Under the pieces are notes generated by a model. It was not told the DNA's origin. It did no database searches and saw only the letters and a program-made list of their open reading frames with translations. Below, piece after piece: positions 41,955 to 51,872 of a DNA stretch of 64,000 nt. The stretch's first letter is position 1. The number at the start of each line of letters is the position of its first letter. Position numbers and translations under genes: made by a program. Source of the DNA: CAYZPB01 sp964568525 (GTDB lineage Bacteria; Bacillota; Bacilli; Tepidibacillales; Tepidibacillaceae); the NCBI GenBank assembly GCA_964568525.1, contig CAZMPM010000001.1:1-64000 (forward strand). Reading direction: 5' to 3'.

Positions 41955-44900
41955 ATGAAGAGACTGATTAGATATAATCATTCGATGCGACTGGGAAGTG
42001 GACTTCAGCAAGTTGCCGCGGATGATCAAAAGATAATTTATCTATTACCGGACAGCACGCTTTTTTTCGAGCTCAAAGAACAGATCAATCATTTAAATCC
42101 TCTATGGTTAAATAAAGTAGAGTTTATGACTTTTGATCAGTTGCTACGAAAGCTCTTGCCAGCCGATAAACATGTAATTGTGGGCAAAAATGAAGCGCTT
42201 GAGCTCCTGCAAATTCTGCTGACTGAGCTTAATAGTAATGCTGAACTTAGATATTTTTCTAATTTTTCTAATCAAGTTGGAGCGGTTGAACGGATTCTTG
42301 ATTGGATTTTGGAGATGAAGGCTCATCAGATATCACCTTTCGAGCTTGCTACTCTGTGGGCTGCTTCCGGTCCAAAATATCTTGATCTGCTTCGAATCTA
42401 TGAGAGTTATCAAGAGTTTTTTTCTGCGAACTCGCTTTTTGATATGTGGGACAGATATGTTGTTGCAATAAGGATGATTAAAGAGACAGCAATACTGATT
42501 AATGTTGACAAAATAATTGTAGAGCAATGTAACGATTTAATGCCTGTACAGATTCAACTTTTAAATGAGTTGGCTGATGCTGGCATTTCTGTTTGTATAA
42601 ATCTATTAAATTCCGATCAACGTCCTGCTATTGGGCGTGAACGCAATAATCTTATTTTGCGATTAAGGCAGGCAGGTTTTGATATTGAGGAAGCTTCTAT
42701 CCAAACAGCTGTTACTCGAGCACCAGGATTGGAGCATCTAGCGGCAAATATTTTTAAATTACAACCTGATAAAGTAGCTTCGGAAGATTGCTTAAGATTA
42801 GTCTATACTTCAGGCAATAGGCAAGAGATTGAGGAAATCGCGGCACGCATTAAGGAGCATGCCCTGGTTGACCAGATAGCTTTAGAGGAGATTGCGATAG
42901 TTGCCCAGCCAATCGTAGAGTATCAGAAGTTAATTAATGAAATATTTCAAGAAGCTAATATACCGTTTAATATCAGTAGAAGAGCTAGTTTGCGGGATAG
43001 TTTATATTATAATCTACTCCTATCTATTTTTAAGTTGAAGGCGGGTCATCAAGAATTATGGATTGACCTGATTTACAGTGATTATTTGAGTAAAAATCAA
43101 GCATCGTTTCAGCGTAGAATAAAGGAAATATTCTTGGAATTGGGTTCGCCAGAAATGATGGCGACTTGGAATGAGCGACTAGAAACGCAGGTGAAAATGT
43201 GTACCAGTAAAAATATTGACCTAAATACTGTCCGCAGAACTATGGAACAGTTATACAAGTTAGTTGAACGAGTGCCACTAAGTGGGGCCTTTAGGGATTA
43301 TCTTGATTTTATCAAAAGTTTTGAACGAGATTATAAAATTGATCAGCAAATTAGTGCACGGGCATTGAATAATATTGAGAATGATTCAGCACTTTTTGAG
43401 CAGGTTAGTTATAGCGAATTACATAATGTCTTGAATAAATTTGAAAGTCGCAAAGAGCTTTACGACAACTCAAGAATATTAACAATCACTGAGTGGATTA
43501 CTTTTCTCAATAGACTTTGTGAAGATTCGGGATTTAGCTATCAAAGTCGGAGAAGCGAGGGTGTCCAGTTGTTGCGACCGAATCAAATATATGGGCGCTC
43601 TTTCAGACTGGTTTTTGTTGCCGGGTTGTTAGAGGGAACATTTCCGCAAAATATTGCTGAAGACTGGCTTCTTTCAGAAAATGACAAAATTCAATTTAAC
43701 GATGCAGGCTTTCCACTCAAACTTTTCGGCGACCATAGTTCGATTGAGAAGATGAACTTTTATGAGACGATTAGTGCTGCCAGCAAACAGCTATACCTGC
43801 TTTGTCCTAAAAAAGATGAAGAGGGACCAGAAAACCTAATTTCGAGTTTTCTTGATGAAGTTAAAAATCTATATTTACCAGAGACGATTATAAACAAAAC
43901 AATCGAGTTGGTTGATGTCATTCCAAAATGCTGTAACGATATTGCAACTGCGAGCCAAGCGTTACAGAAAAAATACGCTGAGCTATATCGGAATCGGTCC
44001 CAATCGGAACTTGCGCAATCAATAAACTCTAGTTTCCGCACCGGCGAACCAACTGAGGTTGCAGAGTTAATTCAAGTTAATCGCGGTATTACGAGTATTA
44101 TTGATAAAGAGAACAACCTTGTTTCTAGTTATGACGGATATATTTCGAATAATGAAGATTTATTCAAAGAACTAGATGAAAAAATATGGAGCGCAACCCA
44201 ATTAAATAAGGCTAGCCAGTGTCGTTTTGCCTACTTTGCTGAGGGAATTCTGAAACTGAGCAGTTGGGAAGAACCGGATGGGATGATTAATCCGCTTTTG
44301 CGTGGTAATATTTTTCATTCTGTATTAGAAAAAGTTATGTCTGCTTATAATAATCCCGATGTTAAGCAACTTACTCAGGCAGAAATTGAACTAAATATTC
44401 ATGCAATAGAGAAGCTCGTTGCTACTGAATTTGCACGCTTATACGAATCCGAGTGTAACTATCTTGAACCGTTATTTATCGATTTAGGCTTGTGGCAGAT
44501 AACTAAGGACATCACAAATATCTTGACACATGAGAAATATGGACGGGAGCGCTCGACTGAATATTTTTATCCGAAATATTTGGAGTATGGATTTGGTCAA
44601 TCACTTGATAATCTGTTAGAGCTAAAGTATCCAGAGACTACTGTTAAAATTCGCGGAAAGATTGACCGGATTGATGCGAGTGAGACTGATTATTATACAA
44701 TATATGACTATAAAAGCGGCAGTAAGCCGACAAATACGGAGATTAAGTCGGCAACAGACCTACAACTATATATTTATTTATTAGCGCTTATTGAGCAATT
44801 AGAGATTAATCAGGACAAAATAGCCGGAGCTGCGTATTATGGAGTCGGCAAGCCTAATGCCAAGAATGAGGTAACTAATTCGCGGAATGTAGGTTTGTGG

Positions 44901-45149
44901 AAGCTAGAACATAAGGAACGTTTAGGTTTGAATATTAACAAAACTACTGGTTACGAGGAGCAAGAGTGGAATGACCTGCTGCTTGCGGCAAAAGAACAAA
45001 TAAAGAATTTGGTCATTCAGTTACGCAGTGGTGATTTTGCTGTTGTGCCAACGACGTCATGTCCAAACTATTGCCAATTTAAACAAATTTGCCGGGTAGA
45101 TAAAGACCGGACAAGATGGAAAAGGTACGAGGGGAGGAAAAACCAATGA
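41955..45149 (+). CDS. addB: AddB-type subunit of the helicase-nuclease
   Basis: Protein of 1064 aa for processing double-strand breaks with AddA. The N-terminal helicase-like part lacks the Walker A lysine motif (it reads YNHSMRLGSGLQ), so it is probably ATPase-dead. The C-terminal PD-(D/E)XK nuclease shows RGNIFHSVLE, RGKIDRIDA and YDYKSGS. Four cysteines suited to an Fe-S cluster are one in ASQCRFAYF and three in CPNYCQFKQIC (about 1036-1046). The stop overlaps the addA start (ATGA). Confidence 0.88.
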   Translation: MKRLIRYNHSMRLGSGLQQVAADDQKIIYLLPDSTLFFELKEQINHLNPLWLNKVEFMTFDQLLRKLLPADKHVIVGKNEALELLQILLTELNSNAELRYFSNFSNQVGAVERILDWILEMKAHQISPFELATLWAASGPKYLDLLRIYESYQEFFSANSLFDMWDRYVVAIRMIKETAILINVDKIIVEQCNDLMPVQIQLLNELADAGISVCINLLNSDQRPAIGRERNNLILRLRQAGFDIEEASIQTAVTRAPGLEHLAANIFKLQPDKVASEDCLRLVYTSGNRQEIEEIAARIKEHALVDQIALEEIAIVAQPIVEYQKLINEIFQEANIPFNISRRASLRDSLYYNLLLSIFKLKAGHQELWIDLIYSDYLSKNQASFQRRIKEIFLELGSPEMMATWNERLETQVKMCTSKNIDLNTVRRTMEQLYKLVERVPLSGAFRDYLDFIKSFERDYKIDQQISARALNNIENDSALFEQVSYSELHNVLNKFESRKELYDNSRILTITEWITFLNRLCEDSGFSYQSRRSEGVQLLRPNQIYGRSFRLVFVAGLLEGTFPQNIAEDWLLSENDKIQFNDAGFPLKLFGDHSSIEKMNFYETISAASKQLYLLCPKKDEEGPENLISSFLDEVKNLYLPETIINKTIELVDVIPKCCNDIATASQALQKKYAELYRNRSQSELAQSINSSFRTGEPTEVAELIQVNRGITSIIDKENNLVSSYDGYISNNEDLFKELDEKIWSATQLNKASQCRFAYFAEGILKLSSWEEPDGMINPLLRGNIFHSVLEKVMSAYNNPDVKQLTQAEIELNIHAIEKLVATEFARLYESECNYLEPLFIDLGLWQITKDITNILTHEKYGRERSTEYFYPKYLEYGFGQSLDNLLELKYPETTVKIRGKIDRIDASETDYYTIYDYKSGSKPTNTEIKSATDLQLYIYLLALIEQLEINQDKIAGAAYYGVGKPNAKNEVTNSRNVGLWKLEHKERLGLNINKTTGYEEQEWNDLLLAAKEQIKNLVIQLRSGDFAVVPTTSCPNYCQFKQICRVDKDRTRWKRYEGRKNQ

Positions 45150-48100
45150 GTCTCTCACCAACGCCAGAGCAGCTTGCTGCCATAAATACGTTAGATAGAA
45201 ACTGCATTGTTACTGCCGGAGCTGGCTCGGGCAAAACCTTCGTACTTGTTGAGCGTTTTCTAAAAATAATTGAAGAAGAAGCGAAAACTGACGCAAACAT
45301 AGTTGGCAAGATAGTTGCAATCACCTTTACCGATAAAGCGGCTAATGAGATGAAGCAGCGGGTTCGAACCAAATGTATCAACCGCAGGGAGATTTCCGTT
45401 GCTATTAATAATGAAGAGGATGTTGAGTTGTGGTCAAATATTATTTTGCAATTAGAGAATGCCAATATCGCGACCTTCCATGCCTATTGCACGAAGTTGC
45501 TCAGACTTCATCCGATTGAAGCAGGACTTGATCCACGCTTTGAGGTGATGGAAGGGACTGAGTCGAAACGTGTAATTTATCATGTGATTGAAAAAATTGT
45601 TAAAAATGCGCTGGTTACTCATAATAAAGCGAATGGTGGAGAATTATTCCATTGGGTAACGGTGGTTGGTTTTAAGAAAGCAGTTAGCAATTTAGTAGAA
45701 ATTTATGAAAAAATTTGCAATCACATTACTGAGCTGGATGAGGCAGTCAAGTTAACTGAGGACAGCTTTAACGAGGGCTTTAGCGAGGTCTTGTCAGCCA
45801 TTCCTCAACTGATTGGGTTGGCTGATACACTTTACAATGTTGAGGGTGATTCGAATAAAATGACGGAATTTCGCGAATTTTGGGGAGAGGTGCGTATTAA
45901 TATTGACTTTAGCGCCATTGATCCAGCTGATTTCGCTAGTCTTGTAACAGTACTTGTGGCAAAAAGTAGTGGCAATTTTTATCTTGACGCTGCAAAAAGT
46001 GCGCGCCAAGAATTAAATACTTATACAAAACAGCTTGCGGAGTTCGTGAATGCTTTTGTGAGTTATCAGCAGCAGGAGCAGAATCTAACCAGTGAAATAT
46101 TGCGTGTAATTAGAGAAATCGATTTGGCATACAAAAAAGAAAAAAATGAATTAAACAAATTGGATTTTAATGATCTCATTCTACGAGTAATTCATTTACT
46201 GCGTGGTAGTGACGAGATTAGAGCAAAAGTACGCACAGGCATTGCATATCTGATGGTTGATGAATTTCAAGATAGCAACCAGATTCAGAAAGAGCTAATT
46301 GACCTGCTACTTATTGATGAACATGGACAGATTAAATCAGGGGGACTTTTTATTGTTGGCGATCCTAAGCAATCAATCTATCGTTTTCGCGGTGCCGATG
46401 TTAGCATCTTTAAGGAGATGGAGAAACAACTGGCAAGTCATGGTGGATCGATTCTACCGATGAAAATAAATTTCCGTTCGCAACCAGAGGTGATTGATTT
46501 TGTTAATCATTTTTTTGCAAGAATTATGTCGCCCGATGCTAATTCTCCTAACTATTATGAAGAAGCCGAGTATGGAAGGAAAGAGCTGGGTGTGGGCAGA
46601 ATTGAATACATCCCGGTTTTTGATGTAAAAAATGGTGCCGATATTGAAGAGGAAGATGTTGATGCAGATCTGTTAGCTGAGTACAAGCTACAAGAACGAG
46701 AGGCGATGCTGATTGCTGCACGAATTAAGGAATTTGTTGATCATGGTATTGAGCCGAAAGAGATTACCATTCTTTTTCAAGCAATGACAAATATTCGACT
46801 TTATGAACAAGCACTGCGCATTGTAGATGTGCCGTTCTATACGGTTGGTGGCCGGGGGTTTTTCGCTAAACAGGAGATCTATGATCTATTAAATATCTTA
46901 AATTATCTAGATGATCAATCGAACCAGATAGCTCTAGCTGGTATTTTACGCTCGCCACTTGTTGCAATAACTGATGAGACATTATATTTGTTAGCCAAAA
47001 AAGGCCTTCTTCACAAGCCGCTTAGCAGCTGGGACCATGAGTTAGCGTCGCTTCCTGTAGATGAGATCAGTAAGCTGAATTTTATTAGCAAAATTTTTAC
47101 ATTGTGGGCGGCAGAATGGAGTGGTACCAGCATTATAGAACAGCTTGATTTTTGGGTTAATCGGACTAATTTCAAAGCAATTCTACTCGCAAACGAGGAT
47201 GGAATCCAAAAAGTAGCGAACATTAATAAATTTAGAAGAATTGTTAGCGAACTATCTGCTGATAATCCTTTTTCAACCTATCTGTTATTAAAACGGATTG
47301 AGCGGATTATTTCTGATGAAGAAAAAATTACGGAAGCGGCAATTTCCTCCGAGGCAGACAATGCCGTTCGCCTAATGAATATCCACCAATCTAAAGGCTT
47401 AGAATTTCCGTATGTATTTATCCCAAACTTATCGCGCAAGCCGGTTAGCGAGCAGTCGATAATCCGCTACGATCTAAAAAAAGGCTTAAGTTGCAAGGTT
47501 CCGCTGCCAAATGGAGAATTTGGTGTGCCACTACGCTGGCTTCTGGTTAGAGAACAGGAGAGACTTTTAGAGCGAGAGGAATCGATTCGCTTGTTTTACG
47601 TGGCAGCCACACGCGCCATCAACGGTTTAATTCTGTCAGGGAAATTTGAGGAAGAGATGAATGAGGAGCAGACCAACGATAGCTCAATCTGGAGCAAGTG
47701 GTTTGGCACAATTTTCGATTTTTCAAAGAGTCGCAATAACACACTCCCATACACCACAAAAGGGCGCACAAGGGAAATACAGGTCTTTACAAAAGAAATT
47801 AACCTTGACCTGCTCAACACAGAACGAAAAGAGCTTGTTGATATCACAAAAATTGTGGAAGCGGCAATAACTGAGGCGCAAATTGATGTAACAAATGAAA
47901 GTACTGAGTGTGGTTATTTAAAAAAAATTAACACCGAAAATAGTAGCCGAATATTTAACATAACAGCAATTAATCGTTATTTAAAATGTCCGCGGTTTTA
48001 TTATTACTTTGATGTCAGAAAAATTAATCGTATTTTCCCAAGCTTTTTAACAAAGGTTGAAATTGATGACAAGCGAGAAATAGTTGACGATGACTTAACA

Positions 48101-48742
48101 AACATAAGTTTGGAACAGAGGTTATCGCCACAATTAAAAGGGATAATCGTTCATAATTTAATGGAAAGGATTACGCTTGATCCCACTAATCTGATGTGCT
48201 GGGAGAAGCTTTTTGACGAGCAGCTGGCCGAGATCGTTTTGGAAGATACTGCGGAAGCTATTGCGGAAACAGCGACTTTTAAAGAAGAGGTAGGTGCTTT
48301 TATAAGTAATTATGCAACAAACCCACTAGCGCAATCAAATGCTAATGAGATTCTGGCGGAGTTGGAATTCATTTTGCAACTGGCCAACGGTAAAGTATAC
48401 GGTTTAATCGACCGCATCGAGCTAACGGATGATAGCTTTACGATTATTGATTATAAAACGGATCAGGTGATTCAAGTAGAGCAATATGCTGCACAAATAA
48501 AAACGTATGCGCTTGCTATGCTGAAAAATCTTAAAAAAGAGGCGCAGGGTGGATTTCTCTACTACATTCGTCATAATCGTTTAGAGGAGATTACTGTTGA
48601 TAAGGATACGCTGTTAAGATGGGAGACTGAACTAGAAGGGATTCTGTTTGAGATTAACCAAGCGATTAATAGCAACAACTATACAAAAAAGTTAGAGCAA
48701 TGCTCTAATTGTGAATTTGCTAAGCTATGTGCAAATGATTAA
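45146..48742 (+). CDS. addA: AddA-type helicase-nuclease subunit
   Basis: UvrD-like helicase fused to a nuclease, 1198 aa. Helicase motifs are VTAGAGSGKTFVLVERFL, AITFTDKAANEMKQRV, VDEFQDSNQIQ, GDPKQSIYRFRGAD, NIHQSKGLEFPYVFIPN and LFYVAATRA. The C-terminal nuclease has GLIDRIEL and IIDYKTDQ. Unlike Bacillus AddA as I know it, it also carries cysteines placed like a cluster: YLKCPRFYYY and the terminal CSNCEFAKLC. The ATG at 45146 is 8 nt behind GGGAGG. Its stop shares bases with the convergent nadK stop. Confidence 0.92.
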   Translation: MSLSPTPEQLAAINTLDRNCIVTAGAGSGKTFVLVERFLKIIEEEAKTDANIVGKIVAITFTDKAANEMKQRVRTKCINRREISVAINNEEDVELWSNIILQLENANIATFHAYCTKLLRLHPIEAGLDPRFEVMEGTESKRVIYHVIEKIVKNALVTHNKANGGELFHWVTVVGFKKAVSNLVEIYEKICNHITELDEAVKLTEDSFNEGFSEVLSAIPQLIGLADTLYNVEGDSNKMTEFREFWGEVRINIDFSAIDPADFASLVTVLVAKSSGNFYLDAAKSARQELNTYTKQLAEFVNAFVSYQQQEQNLTSEILRVIREIDLAYKKEKNELNKLDFNDLILRVIHLLRGSDEIRAKVRTGIAYLMVDEFQDSNQIQKELIDLLLIDEHGQIKSGGLFIVGDPKQSIYRFRGADVSIFKEMEKQLASHGGSILPMKINFRSQPEVIDFVNHFFARIMSPDANSPNYYEEAEYGRKELGVGRIEYIPVFDVKNGADIEEEDVDADLLAEYKLQEREAMLIAARIKEFVDHGIEPKEITILFQAMTNIRLYEQALRIVDVPFYTVGGRGFFAKQEIYDLLNILNYLDDQSNQIALAGILRSPLVAITDETLYLLAKKGLLHKPLSSWDHELASLPVDEISKLNFISKIFTLWAAEWSGTSIIEQLDFWVNRTNFKAILLANEDGIQKVANINKFRRIVSELSADNPFSTYLLLKRIERIISDEEKITEAAISSEADNAVRLMNIHQSKGLEFPYVFIPNLSRKPVSEQSIIRYDLKKGLSCKVPLPNGEFGVPLRWLLVREQERLLEREESIRLFYVAATRAINGLILSGKFEEEMNEEQTNDSSIWSKWFGTIFDFSKSRNNTLPYTTKGRTREIQVFTKEINLDLLNTERKELVDITKIVEAAITEAQIDVTNESTECGYLKKINTENSSRIFNITAINRYLKCPRFYYYFDVRKINRIFPSFLTKVEIDDKREIVDDDLTNISLEQRLSPQLKGIIVHNLMERITLDPTNLMCWEKLFDEQLAEIVLEDTAEAIAETATFKEEVGAFISNYATNPLAQSNANEILAELEFILQLANGKVYGLIDRIELTDDSFTIIDYKTDQVIQVEQYAAQIKTYALAMLKNLKKEAQGGFLYYIRHNRLEEITVDKDTLLRWETELEGILFEINQAINSNNYTKKLEQCSNCEFAKLCAND

Positions 48743-49542
48743 TAGCGATGTTGTTCTCCGATAAATGCGTTTGCGACACGATTCCAAAATGGAAATGGAC
48801 GATAGCGTATAAATCTAATTTTTTCATCTGCGACAGCGCATTTGATCGATTGAATTTTATCAAGTTTCACGTTGAGGTGATCATAAGAGATTGATAATTC
48901 ACCTTCATACTCTGGTAGCAGTTCAATTGTCTGCCCCTTAGGTAGCAATAACGAAGATCCGATCGTGCGGTAAACGCGATTATTTAGTGAAGCAATCTCG
49001 CTAAGTTGTATCGACTCGAATGATGGGTGAATAATCGCTCCGCCAATACTTTTGTTATAGGCAGTGCTGCCAGATGGCGTTGCAATACAAAGTCCATCAC
49101 CACGGAAGGTTTCAAAATCATAACCGTTAATCTTAACTCTCATCACGAGACTTTTTTTTAGACTTTTGACTACAAATTCGTTGAGGGAAATAACTTCGTA
49201 TTCGCTATCTTCAGTATAAATAGTAACTTTCACAAGTGGATATTCGCTAATTCTAAATTCGTTATTATTAGCAATCATTGTTGTTAAAATTTCTAAATCT
49301 TCAACCTGCCAATCAGCATAAAAGCCTAAATGTCCAGTATGAATTCCCAGGAAAGCAATGTCTTGTAGGCGGTCTCTATACTGATGGAATGCCTTTAGAA
49401 AAGTGCCGTCACCGCCGATTGAGATAACGATTGTCGGCGCTTTATTGTCATTTACCAGCTTATGCTTATCAGCATACTTTTTAAACTGCGCAGCGGTATC
49501 TAAAGAAATTAGATTGTCGCGTACTACTAAACCGTACTTCAT
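48739..49542 (-). CDS. nadK: NAD kinase
   Basis: Phosphorylates NAD to NADP. It has 267 aa, with the diacylglycerol-kinase-like GGDGT motif in VISIGGDGTFLKAF and the second motif CIATPSGSTAYNKSIGGAI. The ATG at 49542 follows GGGAGG; an in-frame start 15 bases upstream overlaps that site. It stands alone and convergent to addA. Confidence 0.93.
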   Translation of the reverse strand: MKYGLVVRDNLISLDTAAQFKKYADKHKLVNDNKAPTIVISIGGDGTFLKAFHQYRDRLQDIAFLGIHTGHLGFYADWQVEDLEILTTMIANNNEFRISEYPLVKVTIYTEDSEYEVISLNEFVVKSLKKSLVMRVKINGYDFETFRGDGLCIATPSGSTAYNKSIGGAIIHPSFESIQLSEIASLNNRVYRTIGSSLLLPKGQTIELLPEYEGELSISYDHLNVKLDKIQSIKCAVADEKIRFIRYRPFPFWNRVANAFIGEQHRY

Positions 49543-49755
49543 CAGTACACCTCCCATTAGAACTATCTACATTATACAGTATGTCGCTTTTAGATGGTAG
49601 CAGTTGTCGTAAGTTTGGAATTTGCGAAATATATTTTTGGGTGGTATTATTGCAGTGGATAAGATATAATAACATAAGTGGTATTTTATGAATAGTCGTT
49701 TTTAGTGTATTTAAAAAATAGAGTAGATGAAATCGTTCTATGAGGAGGAAGAGAG

Positions 49756-50007
49756 ATGGGAATTGCAGGAATTGGTATACCGGGTTTAATTCTGATTTTG
49801 GTTATTGCTTTAATTATTTTTGGACCAAATAAATTGCCACAGCTTGGAAGAGCGGCAGGTTCGACTTTAAGAGAATTTAAAGCAGCTACTAAAGGACTAC
49901 ATGATGATGTAAAAGAAGATATTCAAGAATTAAAAGAAGATGCGAAAGATATCAAGGAAGATGTACAAGAGGCTGTTACTGCTGAAATCAAACCTGATAA
50001 GAAGTAA
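49756..50007 (+). CDS. tatA: Twin-arginine translocase subunit TatA
   Basis: Single N-terminal helix (PGLILILVIALIIFG) followed by PNKLPQLGRAAGSTLREFK and an acidic, amphipathic tail, 83 aa. The FGPNKLPQLG hinge is diagnostic for the TatA/B/E family. AGGAGG precedes the ATG. tatC is not in the window. Confidence 0.92.
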   Translation: MGIAGIGIPGLILILVIALIIFGPNKLPQLGRAAGSTLREFKAATKGLHDDVKEDIQELKEDAKDIKEDVQEAVTAEIKPDKK

Positions 50008-50026
50008 TAAGAGAATGTGTAAATAA

Positions 50027-50065
50027 AAATCCCTGTTAGTTAGACTAACAGGGATTTATTTTTAT
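50027..50065 (+). terminator. Terminator after tatA
   Basis: A 13-bp perfect stem, AAATCCCTGTTAG (50027-50039) with CTAACAGGGATTT (50045-50057), then ATTTTTATTT. It can serve both convergent genes. Confidence 0.92.
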
Positions 50066-50075
50066 TTAATATAGA

Positions 50076-50840
50076 TTAGTTTGCTGTCCAGCCACCATCA
50101 GCGACTAGCGTGATTCCGTTAACGAAGCTTGCATCATCTGAAACTAAGAATAAAGCAACTTGTGCAATTTGTTCTGGTTCACCGCTAGGTGCATGATCGG
50201 AAGCAGCTCCTTTAGTTAGTGCTTCAAGACCAAGCATATCAGGAGCTGTAATAGTAGCTCCAATATTTGTATTTACACCACCAGGGGCAATAGCATTACA
50301 ACGAATTCCAAATTGACCATAGGTAGCAGCAATATTTTTGGTAAGTCCGACTAGCCCGTGTTTGGAAGCGACATAAGATGCTCCGCCCCTAGTTCCAAAA
50401 AGGCCACCGACTGATGCTGTATTAATAATTGCTCCACCTGTTGCTTGCTCTTTCATAATATTAAGTGCAAGACGTGATGCCATCATTGGTGCAGTAAGGT
50501 TAATCGCAAGAACACGATTCCACAAATCATTTTGAAGATTTCCTACTGTTACAAAATTGTCCATAATTCCTGCGTTGTTAACTAGGATATCTAGTTTGCC
50601 GTAGGTTTTCACAGCAGTATTGATCATATTCTCGATATCTTCTTCTTTCGTAACGTTAGTTGGTACAGCAATTGCTGTTCCGCCCTTAGCCTTAATTTGG
50701 TCGACAACTGCTTGTAGACCCTCAGCGTTAAGATCGGCTGCCACAACTTTAGCACCTTCTGCAGCAAACAGTGTTACTATCGCTTTTCCCATCCCTGAAG
50801 CTGCACCTGTAACAACCGCAACTTTGTTTTGTAATTTCAT
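50076..50840 (-). CDS. Short-chain dehydrogenase/reductase (classical SDR)
   Basis: NAD(P)-dependent oxidoreductase of 254 aa. The cofactor motif is VVTGAASGMGKA, with aspartate in VAADLNAEG suggesting NAD; then NNAGIM, the serine in NTASVGG and SYVASKHGLVG as the YxxxK site, IAPGGVNT, and the terminal LVADGGWTAN. Substrate not readable. It lies 65 bp downstream of a second SDR in the same direction, so the two may be one unit. Confidence 0.88.
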   Translation of the reverse strand: MKLQNKVAVVTGAASGMGKAIVTLFAAEGAKVVAADLNAEGLQAVVDQIKAKGGTAIAVPTNVTKEEDIENMINTAVKTYGKLDILVNNAGIMDNFVTVGNLQNDLWNRVLAINLTAPMMASRLALNIMKEQATGGAIINTASVGGLFGTRGGASYVASKHGLVGLTKNIAATYGQFGIRCNAIAPGGVNTNIGATITAPDMLGLEALTKGAASDHAPSGEPEQIAQVALFLVSDDASFVNGITLVADGGWTAN

Positions 50841-50904
50841 TTTTTCTCCTCCTCTTTTTTTCTTACATTCACTTCGAATTTACTGTAATCAAAAGCTTAT
50901 AAAC

Positions 50905-51639
50905 CTAAATAGCAGTAATACCACCATCAACTACGAATTCAGCTCCGGTTGAGTAGCTAGAATCGTCTGAAGCTAAATATAACACAAGGTTAGAAACTTC
51001 AATCGGTTCAGCAATTCTTCTGAGCGGAATCATTTTAGCAAATTCTTGTATCGCATCCTTGCTATCTTCTTGCATAATCATTGGGGTACTAATCACACCA
51101 GGATGCACTGAGTTTACACGAATGTTGTAGTGTGTGCATTCCACTGCCGCTGCTTTTGTCATTCCGCGTACTGCAAATTTGGTATCAGTATAACCGATTG
51201 CGCCGCCCACGAGACCGTTAATTGAAGAAATATTAATTATTGAACCTTTGCCTGCTTTCTGCATAGAAGGAATCGTTGCTTTCATTCCAAGGAAAACAGA
51301 TACCTGGTTAATATCTACAATTTTTCTGTACTCTTGTTCAGACATCGTTAGTATTGATTTGGCAAGAGAAATTCCAGCGTTATTCACTAAAACTGTTACT
51401 GGTCCAAAGTGCTTTTCCGCTGCGGCAATAACGTTTGCCCAATCGTCTGCATTAGTAACATTATGTTTAACAAATATTGCATTAGGGGCAAGTTTACTAG
51501 CCAACTCTTTTCCTTTTTCTTCATTTAAATCAGTTAAAACAACCTTGGCTCCTTCTTTTACAAATAGCTCTGCATGTGATGCACCCATTCCCTGTGCTGC
51601 ACCAGTAATAATTGCTACTTTTCCTTCTAATTTTTTCAT
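50905..51639 (-). CDS. Short-chain dehydrogenase/reductase (LbRADH-like)
   Basis: Classical SDR of 244 aa: IITGAAQGMGASHA, LTDLNEEKG (aspartate, NAD preference), NNAGIS, NISSINGLVG, YTDTKFAVRG (YxxxK), NSVHPGVISTPM and the end ATGAEFVVDGG-like block. The pattern recalls the Lactobacillus (R)-alcohol dehydrogenase and the 3-alpha/20-beta hydroxysteroid dehydrogenase group. GGAGGAG lies before the ATG, and a good promoter is upstream. Confidence 0.88.
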   Translation of the reverse strand: MKKLEGKVAIITGAAQGMGASHAELFVKEGAKVVLTDLNEEKGKELASKLAPNAIFVKHNVTNADDWANVIAAAEKHFGPVTVLVNNAGISLAKSILTMSEQEYRKIVDINQVSVFLGMKATIPSMQKAGKGSIINISSINGLVGGAIGYTDTKFAVRGMTKAAAVECTHYNIRVNSVHPGVISTPMIMQEDSKDAIQEFAKMIPLRRIAEPIEVSNLVLYLASDDSSYSTGAEFVVDGGITAI

Positions 51640-51673
51640 TGTTCTCCTCCTTAAAAATCTCTTTTTTTCAAAG

Positions 51674-51692
51674 ATTGCTCATTTTGAGCGAT
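51674..51692. promoter_or_regulatory. Inverted repeat downstream of the SDR promoter
   Basis: ATTGCTCA (51674-51681) and TGAGCGAT (51685-51692) around TTT, one G-T mismatch. It lies right at the expected transcription start of the SDR genes, a typical operator position, or it forms a hairpin at the mRNA 5' end. Confidence 0.4.
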
Positions 51693-51701
51693 GTTATTTT
51701 T

Positions 51702-51730
51702 ATTATAATATATAAATACATTTTGCACAA
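51702..51730 (-). promoter_or_regulatory. Sigma-A promoter of the SDR genes
   Basis: On the minus strand, TTGTGC (51730-51725), 17-bp spacer, TATAAT (51707-51702), about 60 bp before the ATG at 51639. Confidence 0.65.
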
Positions 51731-51842
51731 TATTTATTATCTCTTTTTATAGGAAGATTTATAAATAAATTAACTTTTTTTTTATTTGTTTAAATATGTT
51801 GTTATTGATTGCTATTATATATAATAAAATATATAAGTACTT

Positions 51843-51856
51843 TACCAATATTGGTA
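51843..51856. promoter_or_regulatory. 14-bp perfect palindrome before the lemA-like gene
   Basis: TACCAATATTGGTA reads the same on both strands. It sits between an AT-rich promoter-like region and the GGAGG site (51861-51865). A repressor site is the simplest reading; no factor can be named. Confidence 0.45.
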
Positions 51857-51872
51857 GAATGGAGGAGTTTAG

